A stretch of DNA of 60,000 bases. It comes from Cryptomeria japonica. Taxonomy: Eukaryota > Streptophyta > Pinopsida > Cupressales > Cupressaceae. Under the pieces are notes generated by a model, which saw only the letters and a program-made list of their open reading frames with translations, was not told where the DNA came from and did no database searches. The stretch spans positions 630,147,240 through 630,207,239 of the forward strand of contig NC_081415.1 of the NCBI RefSeq assembly GCF_030272615.1. Reading direction: 5' to 3'. Positions 45,667 through 57,432 of the stretch are shown here, one piece after another; within the stretch, counting starts at the first letter, position 1, and the number at the start of each line of letters is the position of its first letter. The position numbers and the translations under genes were made by a program.

Positions 45667-46427
45667 ATGGAGGATTCAAAGCCAGTAAGTACTCCTATGA
45701 CTACAAACTGCAAACTATCAAAGAATGGTGAATCTGCATCTGTTGATGAGACACTCTATCGATCCATGATTGGAAAACTACAATATGTTGTTCACAGCAG
45801 GCCTGATATAGCACATCAGTTGGTATTGTTGCAAGATTCTCTGCAGATCCTAAGGAAACACACATGATAGCAATCAAAAGAATTTTTAGATACTTGAAAG
45901 GCACTGAAGCTTATGGCTTAGTATATCAGATAGGAAGTAATTTTGATTTGAAAGTCTATACTGATGCTAATTGGGTAGGCAACATTGATGACAGGAAAAG
46001 CACAAGTGGAGGAGATTTCTTCTTAGGAGAAAGACTAGTGAGTTGGCTTAGCAAGAAACAAGGATGCGTTTCTTAGTCAACGGCCGAAGTTGAATATGTT
46101 GCTGCAACACTGAATTGTACCAACATTGCATGGATCAAACAATTGTTGGAAGGTATAAATGAGAAAGTTACCGAGCCAGTAACTATATTCTGTGACAATA
46201 CTAGTGCCATTAATATTTCAAAGAACCCTATTATGCACTCTAAGACAAAGCACATATCTATCAAATATCATTATCTTAGAGAAGAAGCTCATGAAAAGAA
46301 AGTGGTGTTGGAATATGTTAACACTAAACAACAAATAGCTGATATCTTCACCAAGCCACTACCAAAGGACATTTTTAAATATCTCAGAAGTAAGTTAGGG
46401 GTCCTACCCCTATCTCTTACTCACTGA
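45667..46427 (+). pseudogene. Copia RNase H
   Basis: The connection region has SMIGKLQYVVHSRPDIAHQL. A frameshift near 45828 leads into AIKRIFRYLKGTEAYGLVYQ. RNase H then shows VYTDANWVGNIDDRKSTSGG (first Asp), a stop at 46074 in the STAE motif (CAG to TAG), IFCDNTSAINISKNPIMHSK and HISIKYHYLREE. It ends with DIFTKPLPKDIF and TGA at 46425-46427. Confidence 0.9.
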
Positions 46428-46849
46428 CTAAGTTCGGTGAAAGCATCACTTCGATGAATTTATTGAATATCTTTTAGGGAGTTGATGCTGGAGTGATATA
46501 CTTTAAGAATGTTTTTTCTGAAAGTGTATTGGAACAATATTGAGATAATATAGACAATGATATAGGGGATAGGAATTATAAAGAAATGCTCCGACCGAGA
46601 CTTAGTCGATACACAACAGCAGGGAATAACTTCTTACATAACCAACTTATGTTTTAAGTTCTTTTCTTTTTGGCATTGTTGTCAAAGGGGGAGAAGACTA
46701 ATGGAGGAGAAGACCTGAGAAGATTGAGAGAAAACTAGAAGAGAAGTCTGATGTATGGGGGAGAGCATTTCAGCATTTCAGAATCACAGCAATCTGAATT
46801 CTTAATGATCAAATCAATTGGTTTTGCCATCAATGCCGAAGGGGGAGAT
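46428..46849 (+). promoter_or_regulatory. 3' untranslated region and polypurine tracts of the nested copia element
   Basis: Purine tracts occur at about 46684 (tcaaagggggagaag), 46757 (tgggggagagc) and 46838-46848 (gaagggggaga); the last one adjoins the 3' LTR. The repeated context (ttgtcaaagggggag, catcaatgcc) is also seen before the other 3' LTRs of this window. Confidence 0.75.
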
Positions 46850-48339
46850 TGTTGGCAATATAACAAGGATATTGAGAAGGTTGTTGATGATTATGGACAT
46901 AACTGATTAAAGATGTTTTACTGTCTTGATATTATTATTTTGTCATTGATGTCAAGAAATTGATTTTCTAATTCAGTATGATGTTGCCATATCTTAAGAA
47001 ACATGATATGAAGATCATAAAGAAGTCGATAAAGACACAAGAAAGAATATGATGAATAAGGGGATAAGTTATTCAATGGGCAACTCTATCGAGTCAGACA
47101 ATGATGAGATCTTGATGTTTTAGATTGTTTTAACATCATACATATGTTGTAAAATGTAATGGTTAATACTACACAATGATATCAGGTAAAGAACCTAGTC
47201 AGTAAACCCTAAGGAACCTAGTCAATAAACCCTAAGGTTATCGCAGTCGGTTAATGAAGACAGAATGTCTACCAAGTAAAGTTTAGTATTCACCGAGTTA
47301 TAACTGAGCTATAACAGAATGCATTAAATGTTTACATGTGATATTTAATGAAAGAAGCTGATGAGCTAGAGTGAATCAATGATTCAAGCCATGGAAGAAG
47401 TTTGTTAACAAATCTAAGGCAATGGAAAGTTGGCAAGAAGATCTACAGCTCAGATTGAACCGCATTACCCTAACACAAGTTCCAAGATGATTGTGCAAGT
47501 TCCAAGGTAGGGTAAAACATTTTTCAAATTGTAAGATACAATGAACTTGGACAAGATTGAAGATTTGATGGCTATGATTGATAATGGGAAATGTGATCAA
47601 GGAGATTAAGTGGTTAGAATATTGTTTATAAATAAGGAACTGTTGATAAACAATGTATGCGTGCAAGTGTATGCACAGGGATGCTACATAGTGATCACCG
47701 AGCACAGAAGCTTGAAGATCTGTTGGAATAACAGAGTATTGATGCCCAGAAAATAGACAAGATTAGTTCTATGTCTAGATTGTGATTGAACAAATAAGAA
47801 TCTGCTTTAGCATTTTAAATGTAAAGTTGCAGATAGATTGTATTACTGTTAGCTTGTGAAAGTAACAGGAAATCTCTTAACCAAGTGGACTTAATAGTCT
47901 TATAAGTAAATCCTCTAACAAGGTGACATTCTAAATGAGTGTTTGAAATCCTTTGACAAGGTCACTTCTAACAAAGTGAGGATCCTAACAGATCTGAGGG
48001 AAATCCCTTAACCGGGTCACATCTAGCAATGTGTTTTGTAATCTTTAACAGGATTGGCTTTTAACCGAGCATACTCTAGAAGAGTATATTTCTTAGTGGG
48101 TCCAAAATCCCACAATAGTTTTTCCCTATTTGGGTTTCCATGTTAAATCTAGTGTTATGAGGTTTATATAGTTCATATGCTTTTGAGTTTGCATGTTTGA
48201 CAGTTTTATTCTATGACTGATATATGTTATCGAGGTTGAATCTAATGTTTTCATTGATGATTAAGTTTGTATGATTCACCCCCCCCTCTCATCTTGTTGG
48301 TTATTGGATCTGTACTTATACTAAGTATCAGAACTATCA
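46850..48339 (+). mobile_element. 3' LTR of the nested copia element
   Basis: The LTR is 1490 bases from TGTTGGCAATAT to GAACTATCA. TATAAATA lies at 47627-47634, gtttttccctatttggg near 48118 and ttcacccccccctctca near 48278. GATCA follows at 48340-48344. Confidence 0.9.
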
Positions 48340-49147
48340 GATCATTGCTGAAGCATGTGCACCTATACTTGGCCCTAGTTGATCTAGGTTATGGACCAGC
48401 ATTAATGTAACGCATGGACATGAATTATTGTTTTATTTTTGGGATGTTTTATGTGTTAGATATTATTTGTTTTAGTCTAAGGCCGACATGGTTTGTAATG
48501 ATGTAAATCATTTATTGTCTGGTAGCTGACTTGATTGTTTATGGTTGAGGGTTTGTATAAATAAGATGTAAGATCCCATTGTAGATCATCATGGTTATTG
48601 TAAGAGGTCATGGTAAAGGAATATAATGTGTGAATATTGTAATATCATTTAGACAAAGGAGTTGGTCGATCAATGGAGATCGAATTTGGTTTGTAAGAGG
48701 ATTTAGTCCTCTGGTATTGAGCTTAACCGGAATTGTACTCAGGCATATGAGATGTTATCTTTTGCAGTTCAACACTTCTCTGGATTGTAGTATGGATTTG
48801 TATGTAGTCAGTGAGACTCCTTTTGTGATGAGCAGTGTGCTCTAGGTTGTTGGCCTTCCTGCAAGTGCAGGCCCCTTCATTGTAAATTCACATACTTACT
48901 GCAGAAGTATTATTTGACTGTGGGTAGGCTTCCCAACGTGGTTTTTCCCTTTACTAGGTTTTTCACTAACAAATCTTGGTGTTGTGTGGATAGCTTTTAT
49001 TTTGTGATTATTGTTTATGCTTAATTGGATTAACTGCTATTCAAGTATTGTTGTTTTGAATTGATAATGTTTTCGGTAATCTATGACAACTGATTCACCC
49101 ACCCCCTCTCAGTTGTCTTCCGGTTATCTGAACTGTCTAACAGAAGG

Positions 49148-49593
49148 ATTTTGGCCTATACATCTAATGTTTCATTTTTCTATCATGATTTGGAGAAGAG
49201 GTGAGAAGAGACAAAAAAGGATTTGGAGAGGATATGTATTGCTTACATACCTTTACAGGATTCATCCTTAGATTTTGGCAAATCAGTTCATGTTTGCAAC
49301 ATCAGTTAGATGTTTATGATTTTGAAGAGGCTAAGAGACTAAGATACTTGAAAGAACTAAAGAACTAGTTGAGACCAAAAGTGGACATCTTACAACCGGC
49401 ATACAGGGATGCAAAAGCGGTTTTCGTGACTCCAGAGATGAGCATAGTGGATGCAATGGAAGAATTCACTACACAAGTTATGACAACTATTGAGATCACT
49501 AAAACATTATTGGAAACATGGGATAATGATTTTACTCAGATGAAGATTATTTTCAGTGACATTTTCTTGAAAATTGCAGTGAACACTCCTTGA
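49148..49593 (+). pseudogene. Accessory ORF of element E, C-terminal part after the nested insertions
   Basis: Removing the solo LTR and one GAAGG copy joins the frame from 32479 to ILAYTSNVSFFYHDLEKR before a stop near 49191. A downstream frame (about 49270-49593) carries an acidic helical tail (MSIVDAMEEFTTQVMTT, then LLETWDNDFTQMKI) and ends at TGA 49591-49593. The end of the homologous ORF (13059-13241) has a similar acidic helical tail, which supports placing this as the true C-terminus. Confidence 0.6.
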
Positions 49594-49638
49594 AAAACTC
49601 TTATATTTTTGTATATTTAGTTTTTGATGCAAATTTTG

Positions 49639-49642
<4 letters not shown>

Positions 49643-49681
<39 letters not shown>
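49643..49681. repeat. (TA)n microsatellite
   Basis: About 19 uninterrupted ta units lie between the accessory ORF and the polypurine tracts of element E. Confidence 0.9.
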
Positions 49682-49683
<2 letters not shown>

Positions 49684-49699
49684 CTTTTCAATTGGGCAT

Positions 49700-49840
49700 T
49701 GTTGTCAAAGGGGGAGTAGAAATATGTATGTGAAAATTTTGTATATATCATTAAGGGGGAGTAGAAATATTTTTGTAAGAACACTTAGTTGTAAATTTGT
49801 AAAAAAATTTAAGTGTTGCCATCAATGCTAAAGGGGGAGA
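49700..49840 (+). promoter_or_regulatory. Three polypurine tracts of element E
   Basis: Purine tracts tcaaagggggagtag (near 49706), attaagggggagtag (near 49752) and ctaaagggggaga (49828-49840) precede the 3' LTR. The last one abuts it and is the likely plus-strand primer. Multiple polypurine tracts are a described feature of Sireviruses. Confidence 0.7.
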
Positions 49841-49841
49841 T

Positions 49842-50962
49842 TGTTGGCTTGATGATAATTTTTGCAATGGATGACTTTATGTGTTGTCATTAATGGCACA
49901 TGTATACACACACATATGTTCACATTTTCATAGTCATCTTAGTTAAGACAAACTGGTACTACTCCTAAGTCTTTGTATTGCAAATCGGTATTATTTGCAT
50001 AGTGAAGTCCAATCGGTTTTGAAGGTGTCTAACCGGTATATGTAGGAATGACATGACACCAACATGGAGATACTGTGGAGTTCATCAAAGAGGAAAATGG
50101 AGGACAATTGGTCTATGAGTTTGAAGAGGTTAACTCTTAACTGGTATCGGTGTTCCAATCTGCTTCACTGATTGTGTGATGTGTTATCACTGGTCATGAT
50201 GAGTTATCCCTAACCAATAGATTTGGCAATAATCTATGATGTGCTATGAAAGATTGTCTAGATATACTGCACCTAGGAAATTGTGATGAAGTTCCTGAGC
50301 CGACATGAAATCTAATGTCTATATAATGACATTGTGATGAGTTATTTTTATGATGCGAAATACAAGTGATGAGTTGATGCGATTTACTGAAGGAGTTGCA
50401 GAGTATGTCGGTGTTGCAGGTTTGAGTGAGTAGAAGAGGATCTATACAAGAAAGATGTGCTATTTCTAGATCACACCACCTATTGTTTTCTAATCACTAG
50501 AATAGTTAAATCCTCTAACCGGGTAAGCTCTAACAAGCTTCATTGTACAAATCCTCTAACCAGGTGATCCATTAGTTTGGGTTTAAAATCCTCTATCGAG
50601 GTTACTCCTAGCAGGGTACTACCTTTAACAGGGTATAGCTCCTAATAGGGATTTGAGATCTTTAACATGATTTGCTCCTAGCAGAGTAATTTGGAGACCT
50701 TAACCAGTCAGTTACCTATTACTGTAGATAGTTAACTTGTGAGTCCCATCTCATCGTGGTTTTTCCCAGTTGGGTTTTCCATGTATAAACACTTGTGTTA
50801 TGGTGGATTTTTTACTTGTTGTGGATGCTTTAGTATCACTTTGGATTGCTTGCATAGTTTTAACTAAACTGGTTAATTGTTTTTACCGATCTGTGTTTAG
50901 AGTGGTATTGTTTTTGTTGTCACGGATTCACCCGCCCTTCTCAGTGCTTTATAAGTCTATCA
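49842..50962 (+). mobile_element. 3' LTR of element E
   Basis: The LTR is 1121 bases and matches 26754-27890 from end to end with scattered differences. TATA-like tatataa lies at 50320-50326. AAATC (50963-50967) follows as the right target duplication. Confidence 0.87.
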
Positions 50963-50967
50963 AAATC

Positions 50968-51539
50968 ATGTTTATTTTGAAAACAAAAATAATAATCACT
51001 TTTGATTGGTGCAAAAAAATGATTAATTAAGATTAAGTGAATGCAATATTACTATCCTAAAGACAAGTACTAATAACTCTTAATTAAATTAATCATATCA
51101 AATAAAATCTGTAAGTAAAAATGTAGATATCCATGTTATATGACTAGTATACCTATCTTTACAAAGATATAGGTAAAGTACACCAAAAGATATCAGATTT
51201 TTTTATTATTCCACTTAAAAAATAATTATATTATTATATTTAATTAATATTAAATTATTATTCTATTTGGCCACCCACGATGTGATGGTCTAGGTTAGAT
51301 ATTTGTGACAATGATATTTAACACATGTTGATCTTAGCGAGTTGGGTCTGAGGCTGTGAAGCACACAAGATAATCATTCCACTTCACCACTTGTTGTTAT
51401 AACATGTAATGAATAGGATGTATGTTCTGGAAGGATAGTGCCTTTACTATTTGTCACTCATTCCTTGGAAGAAGCCTAAAAATTTGAGCTCTTGGTTGTT
51501 AAAGAGTTTGTGTCTCAGCTTCTAAATTCTTAGCTAATA
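50968..51539. other. AT-rich unassigned stretch
   Basis: I see no gene. The first 280 bases are A/T words; the remainder (51270-51539) is of mixed composition without a recognisable repeat. Confidence 0.5.
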
Positions 51540-51923
51540 ATGGAATCAACCCTTCGACTCACCTCAAGAAAGCATCAAATGTATTTCATAGCCTATATTT
51601 TACTCAATAGATGGATGAAAATAATTGTTATAGAGGACGATGTCGTAATCATGGCGATCAAGAAAATTATTGGTGATGAATTTCTCAAATTGGACCAGCA
51701 TTTTCCGGTGAACACAGGCATTCAAATAATGTTTGTGTCCATTTTTCTCACTATAGGAGAGTCAAACCCCACTGCGATGCAGCTCTATCATCCAGTTTTT
51801 TTAGAGGACATTCTAGGGGATTTGAATGTTCATTTGAACCCCCTTTCTAGGCATCTCTCCCCCAATCACTTCAGACTTCTAAGAAATTTTTGCCTTCAAA
51901 CCTCTGGCTCAAGGATCAAATGA
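51540..51923 (+). CDS. Unrecognised 127-codon ORF
   Basis: The frame opens MESTLRLTSRKHQMYFIAYI and ends at TGA 51921-51923. It lies outside the elements I could delimit, and the codon pattern is unremarkable. I recognise no family, and no promoter or second exon can be argued. It may be a chance frame or a fragment of a lost gene. Confidence 0.2.
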   Translation: MESTLRLTSRKHQMYFIAYILLNRWMKIIVIEDDVVIMAIKKIIGDEFLKLDQHFPVNTGIQIMFVSIFLTIGESNPTAMQLYHPVFLEDILGDLNVHLNPLSRHLSPNHFRLLRNFCLQTSGSRIK

Positions 51924-52266
51924 GAGAATATTGACAACCCAAAATATAGGATAGTAGTCCTCTAAGCAAGCTTTCCAACTATAATTTTATTTCATTGTGA
52001 GTTTATTATGATCTTGTTTTTTAAATTTTACTAGAGATAGGTTTTTCACCAAAGATGAACTTCTTTGTTCAACACATTGGGAAAAATAGTAAACTAATTC
52101 AAAAAAAATCTTTAAAATATCTATGCACTAGGTATTGATGTCTTATTTGTAACAACAAAAAAAAATTCGATATATATAGAACAAGTTATGTGTTCAAACG
52201 TACACCTATGTCTAAATTATAATTAGTCCGACTTCAAAACTTAATAAAATGAAAAATATTCAACAT
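51924..52266. other. AT-rich unassigned stretch
   Basis: I see no feature here. TTCAC at 52267-52271 is the probable target duplication of the LTR that follows. Confidence 0.4.
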
Positions 52267-54008
52267 TTCACTGTTGGATATTGCAGTTGCTAGGATATGT
52301 TGTTTTCATTGATGTCAACATATTCCTATGTTCTAGTATTGCAGAGATGGATTGATTGGTTGTTGCAGATGTGCTGATGCGTATTTGTGATATCAATAAT
52401 GAAGTATCTCTAGTTGATTTAGTGTTGGTTTCATGATGATATGTGGTGATTTGATTGAGTTATGGAATCTGGTATGAAGATTGGTTTTTTAGTGTTTAGT
52501 GTTGTAGTGTTATGGTATTTGATCTGTTGTGCTCTGAAATGATTATATATTGAGTTGCAGATTTGGGAAAATGTTTGGGATGTTCATGTTGTTGGACATT
52601 GTTGCTGCTAGGATATGTTGTTCTCATTAATGTCAACATATTCTTGCTCCGGTGTTTGCACATTGGTTTATTGGGATCATGGTTTGATGTATGGAGTTTT
52701 TCTAGTATCATTATATCTTTTTGTATTGGTTTTGGTGATCTGGGAAGCTTAATTGATCATATCATATGATTCTGTTTTCATTTGTTTTTTTGATCAGTGC
52801 TTTGTAGAGTTCAGTATTTCCTCTGGTATAATCTAGTGTGATCAGATCTTGACCTGTGATTTTGAGATAGTTTTTGGGATGGTATTGTGTATCTTCATTT
52901 CAGATGGTTTGTGATTTGGTGCTCCCCAAGCTATCTTTCTTCATGACAGTTACTGTTGTTTGAGTACTCTTGAGTTTCAGATGTTGATCGATGAAGATTT
53001 GATAAGTGGTGTTGGTATAGCTATTATTGATGACTTCGGCATTCTTTCTGGTGTTTCCTAATTATGTCCTATTTTTTTTGATGATATGCATTGATCGTTG
53101 TACAAGTTTTTGGTGATTTTTTTGAACCGGTATTGTTCTTCGTGTTATGTTGTTTTCTTGGTGGTGTAGCATGTTGTGCTTGATCTTGGTGTGATTATTG
53201 ATGGTGATGAGAATTTGGAAATTTTATTTAGGTCCATCTTATGTCACGTATATTATTATATTGGTTTCGTGGTCGATATTTGTATCGTGTGATGTAATTT
53301 TGTAATTATCAGTTGAGGGTTTAGCCAACCTTGTTTCCAAGGTTGATGAATTGTATAAATAGGTGATATAGTCATGTAATATTGGTATCGAGGTTGTGTC
53401 TACATTATCAGAGAGTTGTGTATGTGTGAACAAGGGATTCATCCTTTGTCATTGTGATTGAGTAGAGATTAGTGTAGAGCAAACAATTATGCTTAACCAA
53501 AACTGTCATCAGGCATTTGCAGATGCTATTATTGTAGTTCATTCCTTTCGGACTGCAGTCTGAATTGTAGTGTCCCTCCCTGATTTATCTTTTCCTCTTG
53601 TGCTTAGATAGACTATTTTATCATAGCATAGACCATCTTGTGATGCTTGGATTAGGCTATTGTGGATTTACATGTGATGTAGATGATTTATCTTGGATAT
53701 TGGGCATATTATTGTGCATTGACACTATTATTTCATGTGGATGATGACATTATGGATTGTTATATGGTTATTATGATGATAGGTGCTCATTTGATGACTT
53801 ATATGTATCTCTTTCTATGTGTTGTTTATATTCTTTTATGATGTTTTGAGGATATTTTATGATGAGATAACCCTATTTCATGATGTGATATTTATTATGA
53901 TATGGGTTGATTTTTTGCGAGTGTCTTCTATTATCTTTGTGATAGGGACGATGTCACATCACTCATTGCAAGTGGGATGTGCCATTGCAATTCTGTATCA
54001 CTTGCCTG

Positions 54009-54155
<147 letters not shown>

Positions 54156-55624
54156 GTATGGTCGCTTTGTGGATGCAGGATTTGTAGGTACTAGCTATCG
54201 ACTCCACCTGGCTTCATAGGTCTGAGCGTGTCTTATCCCAATGGCAAGTTGATCGGAGATGACATAAAATCCCATTCTACACTCTAGGTTTAAGATTGAT
54301 TACCCTTGTCAGTTTAGAATCTTGGCGTGAGTCGTGGTTAGTGTGTATAATGTTTCCTTTGGATTATTTTTATGGTGGCTTGCCTTGTGTAGTTTGGTTA
54401 ATTATTAATTATTTTATTAAATTAATTTATATAATTTAATAACGTTAAATTAAAATTAAAGATTAATATAGTTTATAATAATCATTTAAATGAATAGTTG
54501 GTATAATATTTAATAATATGTATTGATAAATTAATATTAATATCATCATTTGGTAAGGAAAGGCTTTATTATTAATTTGAATATTTATTTATATAAATAG
54601 TCTTTGATTTATTATTGTGGCTTTAATTTAATATAGCCTTGGTTTATTTATTATTGGGCTTTTATATTTATTTGTGCCCATGATTTTATGAGTTGTTTAT
54701 ATTATTACTATTATTCTCTTTTTACTCTCTTGGGTTGTTTGGTAGATTCTTTCTACCTATCCTATTATCCTATTGGTTATATTTTTTGGTAAGTAAAGTA
54801 AATAATATTTTATTTTTCTTACCTTGGTTTTGAGATGGTTGGTAATAAATATATTATTTGGTAATATTTTGATTGGCTGAGACTTTCTATAGTTTTAGTT
54901 TTGATTTTATATTTATTTGTCTTCCTGAGGATGTTGTCAGGTTGGCATTTTATGGGATTTTCACTTGCAAAGTTGGCTAATCGAATACATTTTTGCTAGA
55001 ATTGGATTTTGGATCTTGAAGGAATTTGGATTGCTTGGCTTGTAGATTTTTTTCATCAAATTCTTCTTTCTGCATATTACCAGGTTGGAGGTTTTTACTT
55101 CAGCATTTTTTATTTGAAAAGATTGTCTTCTTTGTGTATTCTCAAGAGATTTGGGGAAAATAATTTATTAGTATAGTTTTTTATAGTTGGCTTATAAAAT
55201 ATTTCCTTACATAAAATTTCACCTATGATTTAACTTTAGGAAATGGGAAAAATAATTTGGGGATACAGTTGTTGTCGTGAATATATGGCTCTGTATTTTT
55301 GTCTGTGATGGAGTCTTACTCTTTTCTCTCAATTATTGATCGAAATGTGTTTAGTTGTGGTTTTGATGGAATAATGTCTTGTTTTGGGTTCTCTATGGGT
55401 TGTAAGTTTGGTAACTCCATTTTTGTGAAGTTTGGGTATTTGTTGTGCAGTTTTGGAATGGAGAATTCTTCATGATTATTCTATGTTATTTTGATTTGTT
55501 TACGTATTTCTTTTGGTATTGGTTGGGCGTCACTTTTTAGTTGACTTCATGACTTGGAAAAATTCCCTTGATTTTTAATTTAAACTCGTAATTTTACTGT
55601 TTATCCGTGTTTTCTGTCGTATAA

Positions 55625-55835
55625 TTCATATGCGCTAAAATAGTGGTCATATGCACTAAAGTATTTATCATATGTGCTATAAAAATTGTTATATGCATCA
55701 TTTTGGTGATTGTATGCACTATTCTAGTGATTGTATGCACTATTTTGTCTTTCTTATGTGCCAAAACATTAATCATATATGTTGATTAATTAGTCATATG
55801 TGCTATAATAAGTATCATATGCACTAATTCTGTGT
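55625..55835. repeat. Array of spaced RYGCGCTAA-like words, third copy
   Basis: Nine or more words occur about every 24 bases: atgcgctaaa, atgcactaaa, atgtgctata, atgcactatt (twice), atgtgccaaa, atgtgctata and atgcactaat. Most are preceded by tcat or gt. Almost all have lost the CpG. The spacing is more regular than in the two arrays at the left of the window. Confidence 0.65.
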
Positions 55836-56412
55836 TGTCTATATTATTTTGCCTTCTAGAGTTTGCAGTTTGATCTTTTGGATTCTCAGTTTGTTTAGGG
55901 GGTCTGCCTAGAGGTTGTGTCGTGTTTATGAGTGCTCTTGGTTGTCCAGAGTAGAGATTTAATATAATATTTGATTATTTGTATAATCTTTGATTATTCA
56001 TTTAAGTGCTCACTGCATTTGGAGATGCTATTCTTTCAGTTCATCTAATTTGGATTATTTTCCAATCTTTGTAAGGCAGTGAGCCTTCCTCACAGTTGTA
56101 GCCCTTCTTGTTTTTGAGCGGTGAGCTCTAGGTAGTGTGTTTGAATGCATGTGCATTCCCCATTGTAATATTTTCACATACTACTATAGACTATCATCTT
56201 ATTATGGGTAGGTTCCCACTATGGTTTTTCCCTTAACCAGGTTTTCCATGTCAAAAATCTTGTTGTTGTGTGTGTTGTTGTTATTGTGTTTATCTTTGTT
56301 CTTGTTGCAATTGATCAAATTTGAAGTTGTCCTTAAACTATTTAATCTAATGAAAACTGATTCACCCCCCCACCCCTCTCATTTTTCCTTCATTGTTGTT
56401 TCCAACAATCAC

Positions 56413-57427
56413 TATCAAACCAACTGTATGCACTAGGTATTGAGGTTACAAACCAAAATTCGAAAGAATTGAGTTTTTATCATTTATAGAAAAAAATTTA
56501 TGCATTTCGGGATGCACATCACTCTTAAAACATGTTGTTTGTTGTAAAAAACTACTTTTCGAGAGAGATGGAAAAATCAATACAATTTTATTCAAAAAAA
56601 ATTAAAAAAGATATATTTAGAATTTGCAGTGCAAAATGTGGACAAAAATATGTCGGTGCCCTTTCTTGTTGATAATTAGCCCTCCTTAGGGCCCATGATT
56701 GAGTGCAGGGGTGCGAAGGTGGTAAAGAGTCTCATTATGATCATGCAGGATATTAAGGCTTTTGAATTGCGTAATCCTATCATAATGAGAAATGTAGTAT
56801 TTTTGAAGAAATGGCTAGGCTTGATGGCAACCAAGAGTGGAAATTGGTGGGTAGATTATTTGATTGTGGAAGGATATGAACCCTTCAAGGCCTCTAACAT
56901 GGAACTAGAAACTTCCTAGTAAATGGTAGGTGGTATAGAGCAGACTTATATTGGAAGGAGGCATGGAGGCCATTCTGGTGGCATGGCTAAGTCGGGTGCT
57001 TTGTCTTTTAGGCCCTCTAGCCCCACTAATGGAGAATGTGTTTTCGTGGATCAGAGTCTCATCTAGCAAAAGAAAAGAAAGAAAATTTGAGTATGGCCAA
57101 GGATTTTGGATTTTGAAATTTTTTGTCACAGTCATACTGGGCCTTCTAGTGTCTATCTTAAGCCATGAGATGTTTTCTTCCAATGTATGTTTTATTCTTT
57201 TAAGCTTGATACTAAGAAGTGTATGTAGTTGAGAATTTTATTAATAGTTGGTCCCAACTTGGAAAGAAGTTCTCAGTCTGTAGTGTGGTCTATGGCTTAG
57301 CCTTCACAAGATTTTTGGGTCAAAATTTCATGGTGTGTTGTATAAAATGTATAGAACAGATGATTATTTGGGTGGATGTAAATGGCCTAGAGCCTATCTA
57401 TGCCCCTACTTTTGCATATGTATACCA
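56413..57427. other. Unassigned 1 kb with small ORFs
   Basis: Three short plus-strand frames occur (56695-56919, 56951-57232, 57219-57458). The first contains LMATKSGNWWVDYLIVEGYE and could be a gene fragment, but none shows a domain I recognise. No LTR or promoter structure is seen. It lies between two copia-type LTRs. Confidence 0.35.
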
Positions 57428-57432
57428 TATAT

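Larger units (their letters stand above)
32869..48339 (+). mobile_element. Ty1/copia element with complete gag-pol layout, nested in the solo LTR
   Basis: The LTRs start TGTTGGCAATATAACAAGG and end GAACTATCA. GATCA duplicates flank it (32864-32868 and 48340-48344). The 5' LTR (32869-34098 plus 41942-42182) is interrupted by the gag-only element. The interior is 42183-46849 and holds gag, protease, integrase, reverse transcriptase and RNase H in that order, the Ty1/copia order. The 3' LTR has a short tandem duplication (aaggaacctagtcartaaaccc, near 47205-47232). The coding region has nine stops and two frameshifts, so the copy is dead. Confidence 0.92.
32480..49142 (+). mobile_element. Solo copia LTR, split by a nested copia element
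   Basis: The two pieces are 32480-32868 and 48345-49142, about 1.19 kb in all once the inner element and one GATCA copy are removed. The solo LTR starts TGTTGGCCATTTGGTGG and ends GAACTGTCTAACA. GAAGG flanks it exactly (32475-32479 and 49143-49147). A TATA box lies at 48556-48563, the ggtttttccc module near 48940 and ttcacccaccccctctca near 49094. No interior remains, so it is the product of LTR-LTR recombination. It interrupts the accessory ORF of element E. Confidence 0.88.
26754..50962 (+). mobile_element. Element E: copia-like LTR element without recognisable pol, outermost level of the nest
   Basis: Both LTRs start TGTTGGCTTGATGAT and end ATAAGTCTATCA (26754-27890 and 49842-50962). The 5-bp duplication AAATC flanks them (26749-26753 and 50963-50967). 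Once nested elements are removed, the unit is 5' LTR, Met-tRNA primer site, a short gag with coiled coil and three zinc knuckles, a large accessory ORF, repeated polypurine tracts and 3' LTR. That makes about 7.5 kb. I find no protease, integrase, reverse transcriptase or RNase H between gag and accessory ORF, so it is probably non-autonomous. The two LTRs show many differences by eye, including about 17 bases near 26968 absent from the 3' copy. It is the oldest layer. Confidence 0.85.

Noticed and set aside
51270-51400. tRNA-derived SINE
   Set aside because: A weak box A-like gatggtctaggttag is present, but there is no convincing box B and no poly(A) tail.
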